A stretch of DNA of 19,115 nucleotides from JAHBVY01 sp964415255 (lineage in GTDB: Bacteria; Myxococcota_A; Polyangia; Polyangiales; Polyangiaceae): the NCBI GenBank assembly GCA_964415255.1, contig CAYQAC010000103.1:1-19115 (forward strand), in the 5' to 3' direction. Made by a program: the position numbers and the translations under genes. Position 1 is the stretch's first letter. Each line of letters begins with the position of its first letter. A model generated the notes under the pieces. It did no database searches. It was not told the origin of the DNA and saw nothing but the letters and a program-made list of their open reading frames with translations. Positions 1 through 6,446 of the stretch are shown in pieces.

Positions 1-208
1 CAAGCCGCACGTGGCGTTCAAGCGTGGCTCGCTGGCGTTCATCAGCATTTGGTACGCCTCGTACTGAAGCTGTCCTCGCTGGCCCGGTGGGCTGAAGGGG
101 CGGGTAGGTGGCGAAGAGCTGCCTGCGCGCCCCGGTGAGAGCAAGACAAGCAACCCTCATTGACTGCGTGCTTGAGCTCTTACCTGAGTAGACTCACGCT
201 AGGTAAGC
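1..208. other. Left-edge region, possible end of a partial gene, strand undecided
   Basis: No complete gene is visible. Two overlapping partial frames both look coding because they share the same G/C-rich wobble positions. On the plus strand, nt 2-67 reads a short C-terminus ending in SIWYASY and a TGA. On the minus strand, about nt 153 down to 1 reads a Ser/Pro-rich stretch and then YEAYQMLMNASEPRLNATCGL-like sequence that runs off the window. The minus reading has the more typical A/T-rich second codon positions, but this is weak. A good -35-like TTGACT sits at 160-165, without a convincing -10 at the right distance. I cannot choose between the readings without flanking sequence. Confidence 0.25.
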
Positions 209-1417
209 TTGGCCGCCGAATCGCACAGGGCTTGGGTACGTCACATCGCGCCGATCGTGGTGGTCGTCCTCGCCGCGATCCTGCTCGGGTTCTTGCCGCC
301 TCGCCCGCGGGGCGACATCAGCTTGCTCACTGAGTGGCAGGTTCGGCTCTCGGATCGCGCGTCGGCGATGGAGCTCGCAGAGCCGTGGCAGAGTCCACTC
401 TTTGAGCCGCTCTCGTTGCCGGCCCACCCAGCTGGTGAGGGCCGGGTGCTGTGGCTGCGCACGCGGCTGCCCGCCACACAGCCGGCGGACGCGGTGGTCG
501 CCATCGACGCGGTCATGGGGCCTTTTGAAGCGTACATTGGCGACGCCCGTGCGTTCATCTACCCAGAGCCGGCGGGCCTCGACGCGCGCGGCCCCGTGGG
601 CGTGCCGTGGCAGCTGGTATCCATCCCACCCGGGAGTGAGGGAGAGCTCTTCACGCTGCGCATCGCGGCGGAGTATCGCCCGATGGGGGTGAAGGGGACT
701 CCGCTGTATGGCAATCGCGCGGATCTGATCCGCTGGACGTTGGACCGAGACATCCCGCGCTTGATCGTCGGCTTGGTGGCGATGCTGATGGGGCTGCTCG
801 GCTTGCTCTCCTTCACGCGCCGCGAGAGCTGGCGAGTTCCAGTCGGCTTCTTCATTTGGTCCACGAGCGTCGGGGTCTACGTGGTGCACTACACGCACCT
901 GAAGGACTTGCTCGTGAACATGCCGCGCGTCTCCTTCCTCGCGTGGATGGTCGCGCTGCCGCTGATGTGCATCGGCGCACTGCTATTCCTAAGTGAGCTG
1001 TTCGCTCACAGTCCGCGCAGGACCTTCCCGCTGCTATTGCGCGTCAACGTCATCGCGGCTTCAGTCTACGCCCTCGGTAATGCCATAGCGTTCACCCTGT
1101 CTCTCTCACCGGACCTCCTGCACCATGGGGTCTGGCTGTTCGCCGCGGTGACCAACGGTTTGAGGATCGTGATCCTGGTGTCGTCCTCGATGGTGCTCTT
1201 CGAGATCACGCGCCTCTCCGTGGCGGGTAACTGGGACGCGCGGATCCAGGGCAACGTCATGATGCTGGTGGTCCCCGCGAGCGAGTTCTTCGTGCTCAGG
1301 CCGGGCTATCGCTTGACCGCGTTCCGCCACCAGGGCGACTACGGCGTGAACCCGCCTCACGACTACGACGGCAGCGTGTGGCCGCTCGTGAACGAGCCGC
1401 TCTCGCTGTGGCCATGA
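209..1417 (+). CDS. 7TM sensor-like membrane protein lacking an output domain
   Basis: A 402-residue inner-membrane protein whose layout resembles 7TMR-DISM sensors. Residues about 13-30 form an N-terminal signal/TM segment. Residues about 35-180 are soluble, extracytoplasmic and probably a beta-rich ligand-binding module, with WLRTRLP and PEPAGLDARGPVG stretches. From about residue 185 there are five or six hydrophobic helices, beginning with LIVGLVAMLMGLLGLLSF. In the known family a histidine kinase, GGDEF, cyclase or phosphatase domain follows the helices. Here the protein stops about 50 residues after the last clear helix, in an unusual polar tail rich in Tyr, Asp, His and Pro. The start is TTG at 209 with AGGT four bases upstream; no other start keeps the first helix. 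The missing output domain suggests a stand-alone sensor partner or a remnant shortened by deletion. Family assignment is by layout only; ligand and partner are unknown. Confidence 0.6.
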   Translation: MAAESHRAWVRHIAPIVVVVLAAILLGFLPPRPRGDISLLTEWQVRLSDRASAMELAEPWQSPLFEPLSLPAHPAGEGRVLWLRTRLPATQPADAVVAIDAVMGPFEAYIGDARAFIYPEPAGLDARGPVGVPWQLVSIPPGSEGELFTLRIAAEYRPMGVKGTPLYGNRADLIRWTLDRDIPRLIVGLVAMLMGLLGLLSFTRRESWRVPVGFFIWSTSVGVYVVHYTHLKDLLVNMPRVSFLAWMVALPLMCIGALLFLSELFAHSPRRTFPLLLRVNVIAASVYALGNAIAFTLSLSPDLLHHGVWLFAAVTNGLRIVILVSSSMVLFEITRLSVAGNWDARIQGNVMMLVVPASEFFVLRPGYRLTAFRHQGDYGVNPPHDYDGSVWPLVNEPLSLWP

Positions 1418-1435
1418 GTATTCCCAGGAGGTAAA

Positions 1436-1465
1436 ATGTCAACTGGGCGCCGCTCTAGCTGCTGA
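1436..1465 (+). CDS. Nine-codon micro-ORF with perfect Shine-Dalgarno
   Basis: A consensus AGGAGGT at 1426-1432 is followed after three bases by ATG and a nine-residue frame, MSTGRRSSC, ending in TGA. It starts 18 nt after the stop of the 7TM gene, and its own stop lies 4 nt before a strong hairpin. The SD is much better than those of most genes in this window, so ribosome binding is likely. No plus-strand gene follows, so it is not an obvious leader peptide for attenuation. It may be a genuine micro-protein or the intact 5' end of a gene whose body was deleted. Confidence 0.3.
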   Translation: MSTGRRSSC

Positions 1466-1469
1466 TTTG

Positions 1470-1501
1470 AGGACGACAAACGGTAAACCGTTTGTCGTCC
1501 T
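1470..1501. terminator. Perfect 14-bp hairpin, probable transcription terminator
   Basis: AGGACGACAAACGG is followed by a TAAA tetraloop and its exact reverse complement. It lies just after the 7TM gene and the micro-ORF. There is no T-run after the stem on the plus strand, so it may act with Rho, protect the 3' end of the mRNA, or be a bidirectional stop between the converging 7TM and pirin genes. Confidence 0.6.
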
Positions 1502-1545
1502 AGCGACTGGCTCCCAATGACTCGCCGGGCGCGTGCGGCGCAAAA

Positions 1546-1596
1546 CAGGCAAACCCCCTGACCCCATCCTTGGCTCAGAAGAGCGCGAGGATGGGG
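1546..1596 (-). terminator. Terminator-like hairpin downstream of pirin
   Basis: CCCCATCCT at 1562-1570 pairs with AGGATGGGG at 1588-1596, with an inner GCTC/GAGC stem at 1573-1576 and 1581-1584. Read on the minus strand, the hairpin starts about 20 nt past the pirin stop and is followed by GGGGGTTTGCCTGTTTT, which carries T-runs as expected for an intrinsic terminator. The tail (1546-1564) recurs with one mismatch at 4654-4672. Confidence 0.5.
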
Positions 1597-1615
1597 CCTG
1601 TGATGGCGGCCCGGC

Positions 1616-2524
1616 TCAGTCCTCCAGGGAGCCGAAGGCGCCGCGATTGTAGTCGGCGAAGGCCTCTAGGATCTCTTCGCGGGTGTTCATCACGAACGGG
1701 CCATACTGCACCACCGGCTCGTCGATCGGCTCACCGGCGAGCACCAGCAGGTGAGCCTCAGCGTGCGCCTCCGCTAAGATGGCGCCCGCTGTGCGCTCGA
1801 AGATCACGAAGTCACCTGACTTCACGTGAGCGCCGCCCAGCGTGAGCTCGCCCTCCATCACCAGCACCGCGACGTTAAACGCTGCCGGAAGACCGAAGCT
1901 CGCTGCGCCGCGCTCATGGAGCCGCGCGTCGTAGACGTGCACTGGCGAGTAGGTGAGCGCTGGTCCGCGCGCGCCCAGGTACTCACCCGCGATGACGCGG
2001 ACCTCCCCCGCGCCCTGAGGTAGCTGGACATGCCCCATTTGGCTCGCGGTGAGCGGCTGGTAGCGCGGCGGGCCCATCTTGTGTGCGCGCGGCAGGTTGA
2101 CCCACAGCTGTGCCATGTGGAAAAGGCCACCCCGCTTGGAGAACTCGCGCTCATGGTACTCCTTGTGGAGCACCCCCGAGGCGGCCGTCATCCACTGCAC
2201 GTCCCCTGGTCCGATCACGCCGCCACCGCCTGCGCTGTCGTGGTGCGCCACGCTCCCCTCCCAGGCGATGGTCACCGTCTCGAAGCCGCGGTGCGGGTGC
2301 ACGCCGACGCCGCGCGGTTTGTCGGTGGGCGAGTATTGGTGAGGAGGGTTGTAGTCGAGCAGCAGGAACGGGCTGAGCTTCTCGACGGCGTCTGGGATGT
2401 GAGAGAAGTAGCCCGCGACGCGGAAGCCATCGCCGACCCAGTGGAGCCCTGGGGCTTGGTAGATGCCTTCGATGGGGCGCTGAGTCGTGGTGGGAGAGGT
2501 GGGGGTTACGAGCTGAACGGTCAT
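1616..2524 (-). CDS. Pirin family protein (cupin fold)
   Basis: A 302-residue pirin (YhhW/human PIR-like). Pirins are metal-binding double-cupin proteins; some bacterial members degrade quercetin and others influence redox or stress regulation. The N-terminal cupin has the metal ligands: HPH at residues 76-78 within GVHPHRGFETVT, and H120 and E122 in GVLHKEYHE, matching the His-His-His-Glu set of characterised pirins. The preceding LLLDYNPP and following MAQLWVNLP segments are also family-typical. The C-terminal cupin spans about residues 185-290. The start is ATG at 2524, preceded by AAGGAGG (2531-2537) with 6 nt spacing; the frame stays open further upstream, but that extension crosses the tandem repeats and is not used. 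A LysR-type gene lies upstream on the same strand and is the obvious candidate regulator (inference). Substrate unknown. Confidence 0.93.
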   Translation of the reverse strand: MTVQLVTPTSPTTTQRPIEGIYQAPGLHWVGDGFRVAGYFSHIPDAVEKLSPFLLLDYNPPHQYSPTDKPRGVGVHPHRGFETVTIAWEGSVAHHDSAGGGGVIGPGDVQWMTAASGVLHKEYHEREFSKRGGLFHMAQLWVNLPRAHKMGPPRYQPLTASQMGHVQLPQGAGEVRVIAGEYLGARGPALTYSPVHVYDARLHERGAASFGLPAAFNVAVLVMEGELTLGGAHVKSGDFVIFERTAGAILAEAHAEAHLLVLAGEPIDEPVVQYGPFVMNTREEILEAFADYNRGAFGSLED

Positions 2525-2632
2525 GGTGTGCCTCCTTGAGAGTGCCCCACCATGGTCACCCAGCAGCGTTGGTACAATGGCCTGTGCACGGCACGTAGTG
2601 TACTCATTTTTAGGACAATATGCTGGTTGGGT

Positions 2633-2684
2633 TGAGGCGCAGCGCAAAGGCGCAGCGCTGAGGCGCAGCGCTGAGGCGCAGCGC
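2633..2684. repeat. Four 13-bp tandem repeats between lysR and pirin
   Basis: Four head-to-tail copies of TGAGGCGCAGCGC lie at 2633-2645, 2646-2658 (starting AAA instead of TGA), 2659-2671 and 2672-2684. They lie in the pirin upstream region, 109-160 nt from its start codon. The flank towards pirin (about 2600-2630) is unusually A/T-rich (CATTTTTAGGACAATATG) and is the likely promoter area, though no clear -10/-35 pair can be assigned. The repeats could bind a regulator or be simple slippage products. Confidence 0.85.
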
Positions 2685-2699
2685 AGGCCACGTGAGCGC

Positions 2700-3578
2700 T
2701 CAGCTGAGGTCGAGCCGCGCGCGCAGCAGCTCAATCAAGGCGCTCACCTTCGGCGCTAAGTGGCGGCGGCTCGGGTACAGGGCGAAGAACGGCACGGCCT
2801 CCGCTGTCCAGGTCTCCAGCACCGGCACCAGCGCCCCTGAGGCGAGATCCGCCGCGCACAGGTGCTCGGGCAGCAGCGCGATCCCACAGCCCGCGCGGGT
2901 GACGGAGAGCAGCAGGTCGTAGTCGTTCACCGTCAGCCGCGGGGTGATTTGGACCCGCGTGGTCTTGGACCCTGAGCGAAGCTCCCAGGTGTTACCGTCA
3001 GGTGCGAAGACCACCGCCTCGCGCAGCTGGAACAGCTGCCGGCGGTGGCGTCGGCAGCTCGCCGCGACCGAAGGCGCCGCCACCAGGCGCCGGCGCACCT
3101 GCCCGAGGCGCCGCGCGATCAAGCTCGAGTCCCGAGCGGGCCCGGCGCGCAGCGCTAGGTCGAAGCCCTCAGCGACGAGATCCACTCGGCGATCGGTCGA
3201 CACCAGCTCAAGCTGCACCTTGGGGTTCGCCGCGAGGTACTCCGCGAGGATCGGCCCCAACATGGAGAAGGCGACGGGGGCGCTCACGCGGAGCAGTCCT
3301 TGGGGCGAAGCCTGGAGATCAGAGACCGCCAGCGTCGCCTCCTCGACCTGCGCCAGGATGCGCAGGCAGTGCTCGTGGTACACGCGCCCAACGTCAGTTA
3401 AGCTGACTGAGCGCGTGGTGCGCTGGAGCAGCCGGGCGCCGACGCGCGCCTCGAGCTCAGCCAGCTTGCGGCTCACGGTGGATTTGGGGAGGCCGAGCTG
3501 CTTACCCGCGGCGGTGAAGCTGCGCCCCTTGGCCACCTCCGTGAAGATCACGATCTCGTCGAGCGCTGGGTATTCCAC
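2700..3578 (-). CDS. LysR-type transcriptional regulator
   Basis: A 292-residue LTTR of normal length. Residues about 4-63 form the winged helix-turn-helix: ALDEIVIFTEVAKGRSFTAA, then the recognition region LGLPKSTVSRKLAELEARVG and RTTRSVSLTDVG. Residues about 90-290 form the two-lobed effector-binding domain (LLRVSAPVAFSMLGPILAEY; GCGIALLPEHLC). It begins with GTG at 3578; a GGGTAGAG stretch upstream is only a weak ribosome site. It lies 73 nt after queD and about 175 nt before pirin, all on the minus strand. LTTRs usually control a neighbouring gene, and pirin, with its separate A/T-rich upstream region, is the best candidate target (inference). The effector cannot be named. Confidence 0.93.
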   Translation of the reverse strand: MEYPALDEIVIFTEVAKGRSFTAAGKQLGLPKSTVSRKLAELEARVGARLLQRTTRSVSLTDVGRVYHEHCLRILAQVEEATLAVSDLQASPQGLLRVSAPVAFSMLGPILAEYLAANPKVQLELVSTDRRVDLVAEGFDLALRAGPARDSSLIARRLGQVRRRLVAAPSVAASCRRHRRQLFQLREAVVFAPDGNTWELRSGSKTTRVQITPRLTVNDYDLLLSVTRAGCGIALLPEHLCAADLASGALVPVLETWTAEAVPFFALYPSRRHLAPKVSALIELLRARLDLS

Positions 3579-3651
3579 GCGGCGACTCTACCCGAAGCGC
3601 GCCTGAGCAACGTCGCGGATCGGCGCGGGACGACAGGCCGCGCTCGCCGCG

Positions 3652-4017
3652 CTAGGGCTCAGCGTAGACCGTGCACGAGGCGGTGCAGGTCTCGCTCACG
3701 CACACCGAACGCAGCGCGCCATGGGGCAGCTTCACGCGCTCTAAGATCCAGCGCGCCAGCAGCTCGCTGGTGGGGTTCTCAAGGCCCGGCACCTCGTTCA
3801 GGTAGCGATGATCGAGCGCCTGGTGCATGGGCTGCCACGCCGCGTCGATGTCGGCAAAATCGAGGATCCACCCGAGCTTTTCGTCCACATCGCCGCCCAC
3901 GGTCAAGGTGACGTGGAAGCTGTGCCCGTGCAGCCGCGCGCACTTGTGGTCGGCGGAGACGTGGGGCAGCCGGTGGGCGGCTTCAATTCGGTAGCTTCGG
4001 CTGATCTCGGTGCGCAT
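3652..4017 (-). CDS. queD: 6-carboxy-5,6,7,8-tetrahydropterin synthase (QueD)
   Basis: A 121-residue cytoplasmic enzyme of the PTPS/QueD family, the usual bacterial length. QueD converts 7,8-dihydroneopterin triphosphate to 6-carboxytetrahydropterin, the first dedicated step to the deazapurine of queuosine in tRNA. Zinc ligands are H15 (EAAHRL), H30 and H32 (LHGHSF). The catalytic residues are Cys26 (CARLHGH), Asp69-His70 (LDHRYLNE) and Glu109 (SETCTA), matching the E. coli QueD set almost position for position. NPTSE at 81-85 is the pterin-binding signature. The start is ATG at 4017 without an SD; an upstream minus-strand frame stops 3 nt before it, so translation may be coupled. QueC, QueE and QueF are not in the window. 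A PTPS-type activity on another pterin is less likely given the Cys spacing. Confidence 0.93.
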   Translation of the reverse strand: MRTEISRSYRIEAAHRLPHVSADHKCARLHGHSFHVTLTVGGDVDEKLGWILDFADIDAAWQPMHQALDHRYLNEVPGLENPTSELLARWILERVKLPHGALRSVCVSETCTASCTVYAEP

Positions 4018-4020
4018 GAT

Positions 4021-4190
4021 TCAGAGCGCGTCGTCGCTCTTAGCGCGGCGATCACGGATCCGAGCCTTACGCCGCGCCAGCCTCTTTTTCAAGCTCGTCA
4101 GGCTAGAGCGGTCGGGGCTTGGCCGCTCGGCGGATGAGTGCTTGTCTCCTGGCTCGATCTTGAGCGCAGGGTTTGGCCTCAGCGTGGTCC
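4021..4190 (-). other. Possible short gene or gene remnant just upstream of queD
   Basis: A minus-strand frame ends in TGA at 4023-4021, three bases before the queD ATG. Its last 45 or so codons look coding: mostly G/C third positions and a hydrophilic, basic protein ending LARRKARIRDRRAKSDDAL. The only usual start codon in this stretch is TTG at 4092, giving 23 residues without an SD. Upstream the frame stays open but turns into Arg/Pro-rich sequence with no ATG or GTG. It may be the decayed 3' end of a former operon partner, or chance. Confidence 0.25.
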
Positions 4191-4227
4191 CGGGCCGTGA
4201 CCTCCGTGGCCTCGCAGGGCGCTCTCC

Positions 4228-4446
4228 ATGAGTGAACTGCGCGCCTGGTTGAGCGTGGCGGCGGCGAGAGCGGGCGGCGCGTGGTGCTTGGTGTTGGCCA
4301 CGAGCCTGGTCTTCTCTCCCGCGTTCGGGGCTGGGTGGCTCTCGCGCGTGCTCTGCGTGATGGCCCGTCGGCGTGGTGTGCGCTGGCCGTTTTTTACCGT
4401 GTTGATATTCGCGTGTGCGCTCGCGCCCGTCTCGCAGGTGCCATGA
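4228..4446 (+). CDS. Possible small membrane protein, unrecognised
   Basis: A 72-residue frame starting at ATG with two hydrophobic stretches (about residues 8-34 and 53-67) separated by the basic loop MARRRGVRW. Third positions are mostly G/C, which suits coding, but there is no good SD and no recognised family. It lies divergently from queD. A T6 run at 4390-4395 inside the frame is preceded by a weak 4-bp hairpin and is not taken as a terminator. Could be non-coding. Confidence 0.3.
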   Translation: MSELRAWLSVAAARAGGAWCLVLATSLVFSPAFGAGWLSRVLCVMARRRGVRWPFFTVLIFACALAPVSQVP

Positions 4447-4774
4447 CTAAAGCGAACGAGGGCATTAGGGCGTCTTCCTGACGGAGCACGATGGCCGTGA
4501 AATGTACATGACACCAGCACCCCTAGTTCGCTCGGATCAGGGTGGGGGTTAGACGGCACCGCAGCAGCGCGGCCCTTGACGTAGCGGCGTGACGGCGCTG
4601 TGCGGAGCGGCTTGGGCGGTGCGCAGCCTGGGGCGGTGCGCGGCGGTGCGGTGCAGGCAAACCCCCCGACCCAACCATGAGGTGGGCCGCGGCGCCTGAT
4701 CCTGTGGCGCATGAGGGTCGCTCGTCCAGCGTATTCCGACGTGGATTTTCAGGGCCCGGTTCGCTGTAAGGGTC
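4447..4774. other. Gene-free stretch with short G/C-rich repeats
   Basis: No frame here is convincing on either strand. The stretch holds GGGCGGTGCGC at 4614-4624 and again at 4631-4641, with a shortened copy at 4642-4650. Next comes CAGGCAAACCCCCCGACCC at 4654-4672, an 18/19 match to the tail of the pirin terminator, and an adjoining imperfect hairpin CCCAACC/GGTGGG at 4670-4686. On the minus strand that hairpin-plus-tail has the same order as at 1546-1596. Confidence 0.5.
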
Positions 4775-4816
4775 TTGAAATGGATCAGTTGGCGCAGGCT
4801 GTGGTCGATTGGGAGC

Positions 4817-6280
4817 ATGGATCACAGCAGTCACTCAGGTGGGTCGGGCGCAGCTCGGCCCAGGGCTTCAGTACGCAGCTGGCGCAGCGCGCTCATCCTC
4901 ACCCCGTTCCTGCTCGGCTTCCCGCTGGCGTGTGGTGGCTCGGATAGCGAGACGTCGGGCACTGGGGCGTCTGGCGGTAGCGGCGGCGTTGGGGGGACCA
5001 GCGGCGCTGGGGCCACTTCGGGCGTGGGCGCCTCGGGTGGTGTGGGCGGCTTCGGGGGAACCGCTGGCTTCGGGGGGACGGGTGGCTTCGGCGCGGATGG
5101 CGGTGTGGGGGCCACAGGCGGCGTGGGCGGCAGCGGTGGCACGGGCGGCACCGGCACTTGTGTCCCCTCCGCCGAGGAGTGCGACGGCATCGACAACGAC
5201 TGTGACGGCGTGATCGACAACGACCTCGGCGTGGAGGCGCGTGACGCGGTCACCGGCGCGATCTTGGCGGCGGCCGAGGCCTGCGACACCGACCCCAGCA
5301 ACGAATACCACTGCAAAGATGGTAAGAAGGTCTGTCAAGGCGGCGTGGTGGTGTGTCAGCCGGACCCGACCACCAATGGGCAAGGTGGCCCGGAGGTGTG
5401 CAATGGCCTCGACGACAACTGCGATGGGCAGATCGATGAGGGCCTGGGGGTGGCGGTGCTGAACTCCTTCACAGGTGAGGTGGTGACGCCGGCGCAGGCT
5501 TGTGATGGCGCTGACCTCGACCTGTGTGAGGACGGGATCTTTGTGTGCGACTACGCCACGGGCGGCGTGAGGTGTACTGACGACGACTTCACCAAGGCGG
5601 AGGTGTGCGACGGAATTGACAATGACTGTGATGGCGAGGTGGACAACGTGCCATCCGCGGGGAGCTGCACTAACTCGCAGTGCGGCACCACGGGTGAGCT
5701 GGTGTGCCTCGCTGGTGATGTGGTCTGTAATGCTGTCGGCGCCGGAGCGCCCAGCTGCAGCGCGCCAGACGCCGACACGGACTGCAACGGCATCCGGGAT
5801 GGGGACCAGGAAGGCGTGGAGGGGAGCGTCGACTGGTTCATCGATGAGGACGAGGATGGCTACCCCGCGAAGGGCGCGACGGCGCGCAAGTTCTGCGCCC
5901 AGAGTGGTCACCGCACGATCCTGGGGAAGCGCTACATCCGAAAGCGCGCGGACAGCGGCGAGGACTGCTGCGATAAGGATGACCGCGCCAAGCCAGGTCA
6001 GACTCGCGCCTTTGGAAGCGTGAACAACTGCGGTAGCTGGGATTATAACTGCGACGGGGAGATCAAGAAGTTCCCGCGCAAGAGCGACACCGACACGGAC
6101 ATCGTGCGAAACGACTGCAAGCCTTGGTGTAATCCGTTCACCGATTCACCGAAGGAAACAGGATGGAACGAGCAGTATTGCGGCGGCTGCAACCCGCCTT
6201 GCGGCACACGGTGCGACTACATCTACGCCAACACCTGTGTGTTGCCTGATTTCGATCAGCGCACGCAGATGTGTAACTGA
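4817..6280 (+). CDS. MopE-like Cys-rich lipoprotein with Gly-rich stalk
   Basis: A secreted, probably lipid-anchored surface protein of 487 residues. A hydrophobic signal (ALILTPFLLGFPLAC) ends at Cys39, a fair though not perfect lipobox. Residues 40 to about 112 are an almost pure Gly/Ser/Thr/Ala stalk. From Cys115 come three clear MopE-type metal-binding motifs: ECDGIDNDCDG at about 120, VCNGLDDNCDG at about 194 and VCDGIDNDCDG at about 263, plus a degenerate fourth. A second half has FIDEDEDGYP, CCDKDD and WDYNCDG motifs and ends in a Cys-rich knot (CGGCNPPCGTRC). The Asp/Asn patterns suggest Ca or other metal binding, and the many cysteines suggest disulfides. TTG at 4775 would add 14 residues; neither start has a well-placed SD. 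Metal and role are unknown; such proteins are common in myxobacteria. Confidence 0.85.
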   Translation: MDHSSHSGGSGAARPRASVRSWRSALILTPFLLGFPLACGGSDSETSGTGASGGSGGVGGTSGAGATSGVGASGGVGGFGGTAGFGGTGGFGADGGVGATGGVGGSGGTGGTGTCVPSAEECDGIDNDCDGVIDNDLGVEARDAVTGAILAAAEACDTDPSNEYHCKDGKKVCQGGVVVCQPDPTTNGQGGPEVCNGLDDNCDGQIDEGLGVAVLNSFTGEVVTPAQACDGADLDLCEDGIFVCDYATGGVRCTDDDFTKAEVCDGIDNDCDGEVDNVPSAGSCTNSQCGTTGELVCLAGDVVCNAVGAGAPSCSAPDADTDCNGIRDGDQEGVEGSVDWFIDEDEDGYPAKGATARKFCAQSGHRTILGKRYIRKRADSGEDCCDKDDRAKPGQTRAFGSVNNCGSWDYNCDGEIKKFPRKSDTDTDIVRNDCKPWCNPFTDSPKETGWNEQYCGGCNPPCGTRCDYIYANTCVLPDFDQRTQMCN

Positions 6281-6327
6281 GGGTGCCATGGCTCATGGCT
6301 CGGAGCGGCTCGCAGAGTCGCTTCGGG

Positions 6328-6389
6328 CCCAACCATGGTGGGCGCGCGCGGTGAGCGTGCCGGTGAGTCGCCACGAGCGATCGTGGCGA
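6328..6389. terminator. Two hairpins after the MopE-like gene
   Basis: GCCCAACCATGGTGGGC (6327-6343) is a near-palindrome around ACCATGGT. TCGCCACGA (6368-6376), loop GCGA, TCGTGGCGA (6381-6389) is a perfect 9-bp stem. Both lie 47-109 nt after the stop at 6280 and before the next gene. There is no T-run, so Rho-independent termination is uncertain. Confidence 0.4.
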
Positions 6390-6446
6390 GGGACGCGCGA
6401 CGTGGCGCGCCCATGAGGTGTTTCGACGCGTACGTGTGAGAATAGC

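Noticed and set aside
2633..2684. CRISPR array
   Set aside because: The 13-bp units are contiguous with no spacers, so this is a simple tandem repeat.
4380..4396. Intrinsic terminator (hairpin plus T6)
   Set aside because: The stem is only about 4 bp and it would lie inside a possible small gene with nothing upstream to terminate.
4179..4712. A 177-codon minus-strand frame
   Set aside because: Composition is Arg/Pro/His-rich without domains, no ribosome site, and it crosses the short intergenic repeats.
4868..5911. A 347-codon minus-strand frame opposite the MopE-like gene
   Set aside because: It mirrors the repeat codons of the plus-strand gene; no domain, and the plus strand has unmistakable CDGxDNDCDG repeats.
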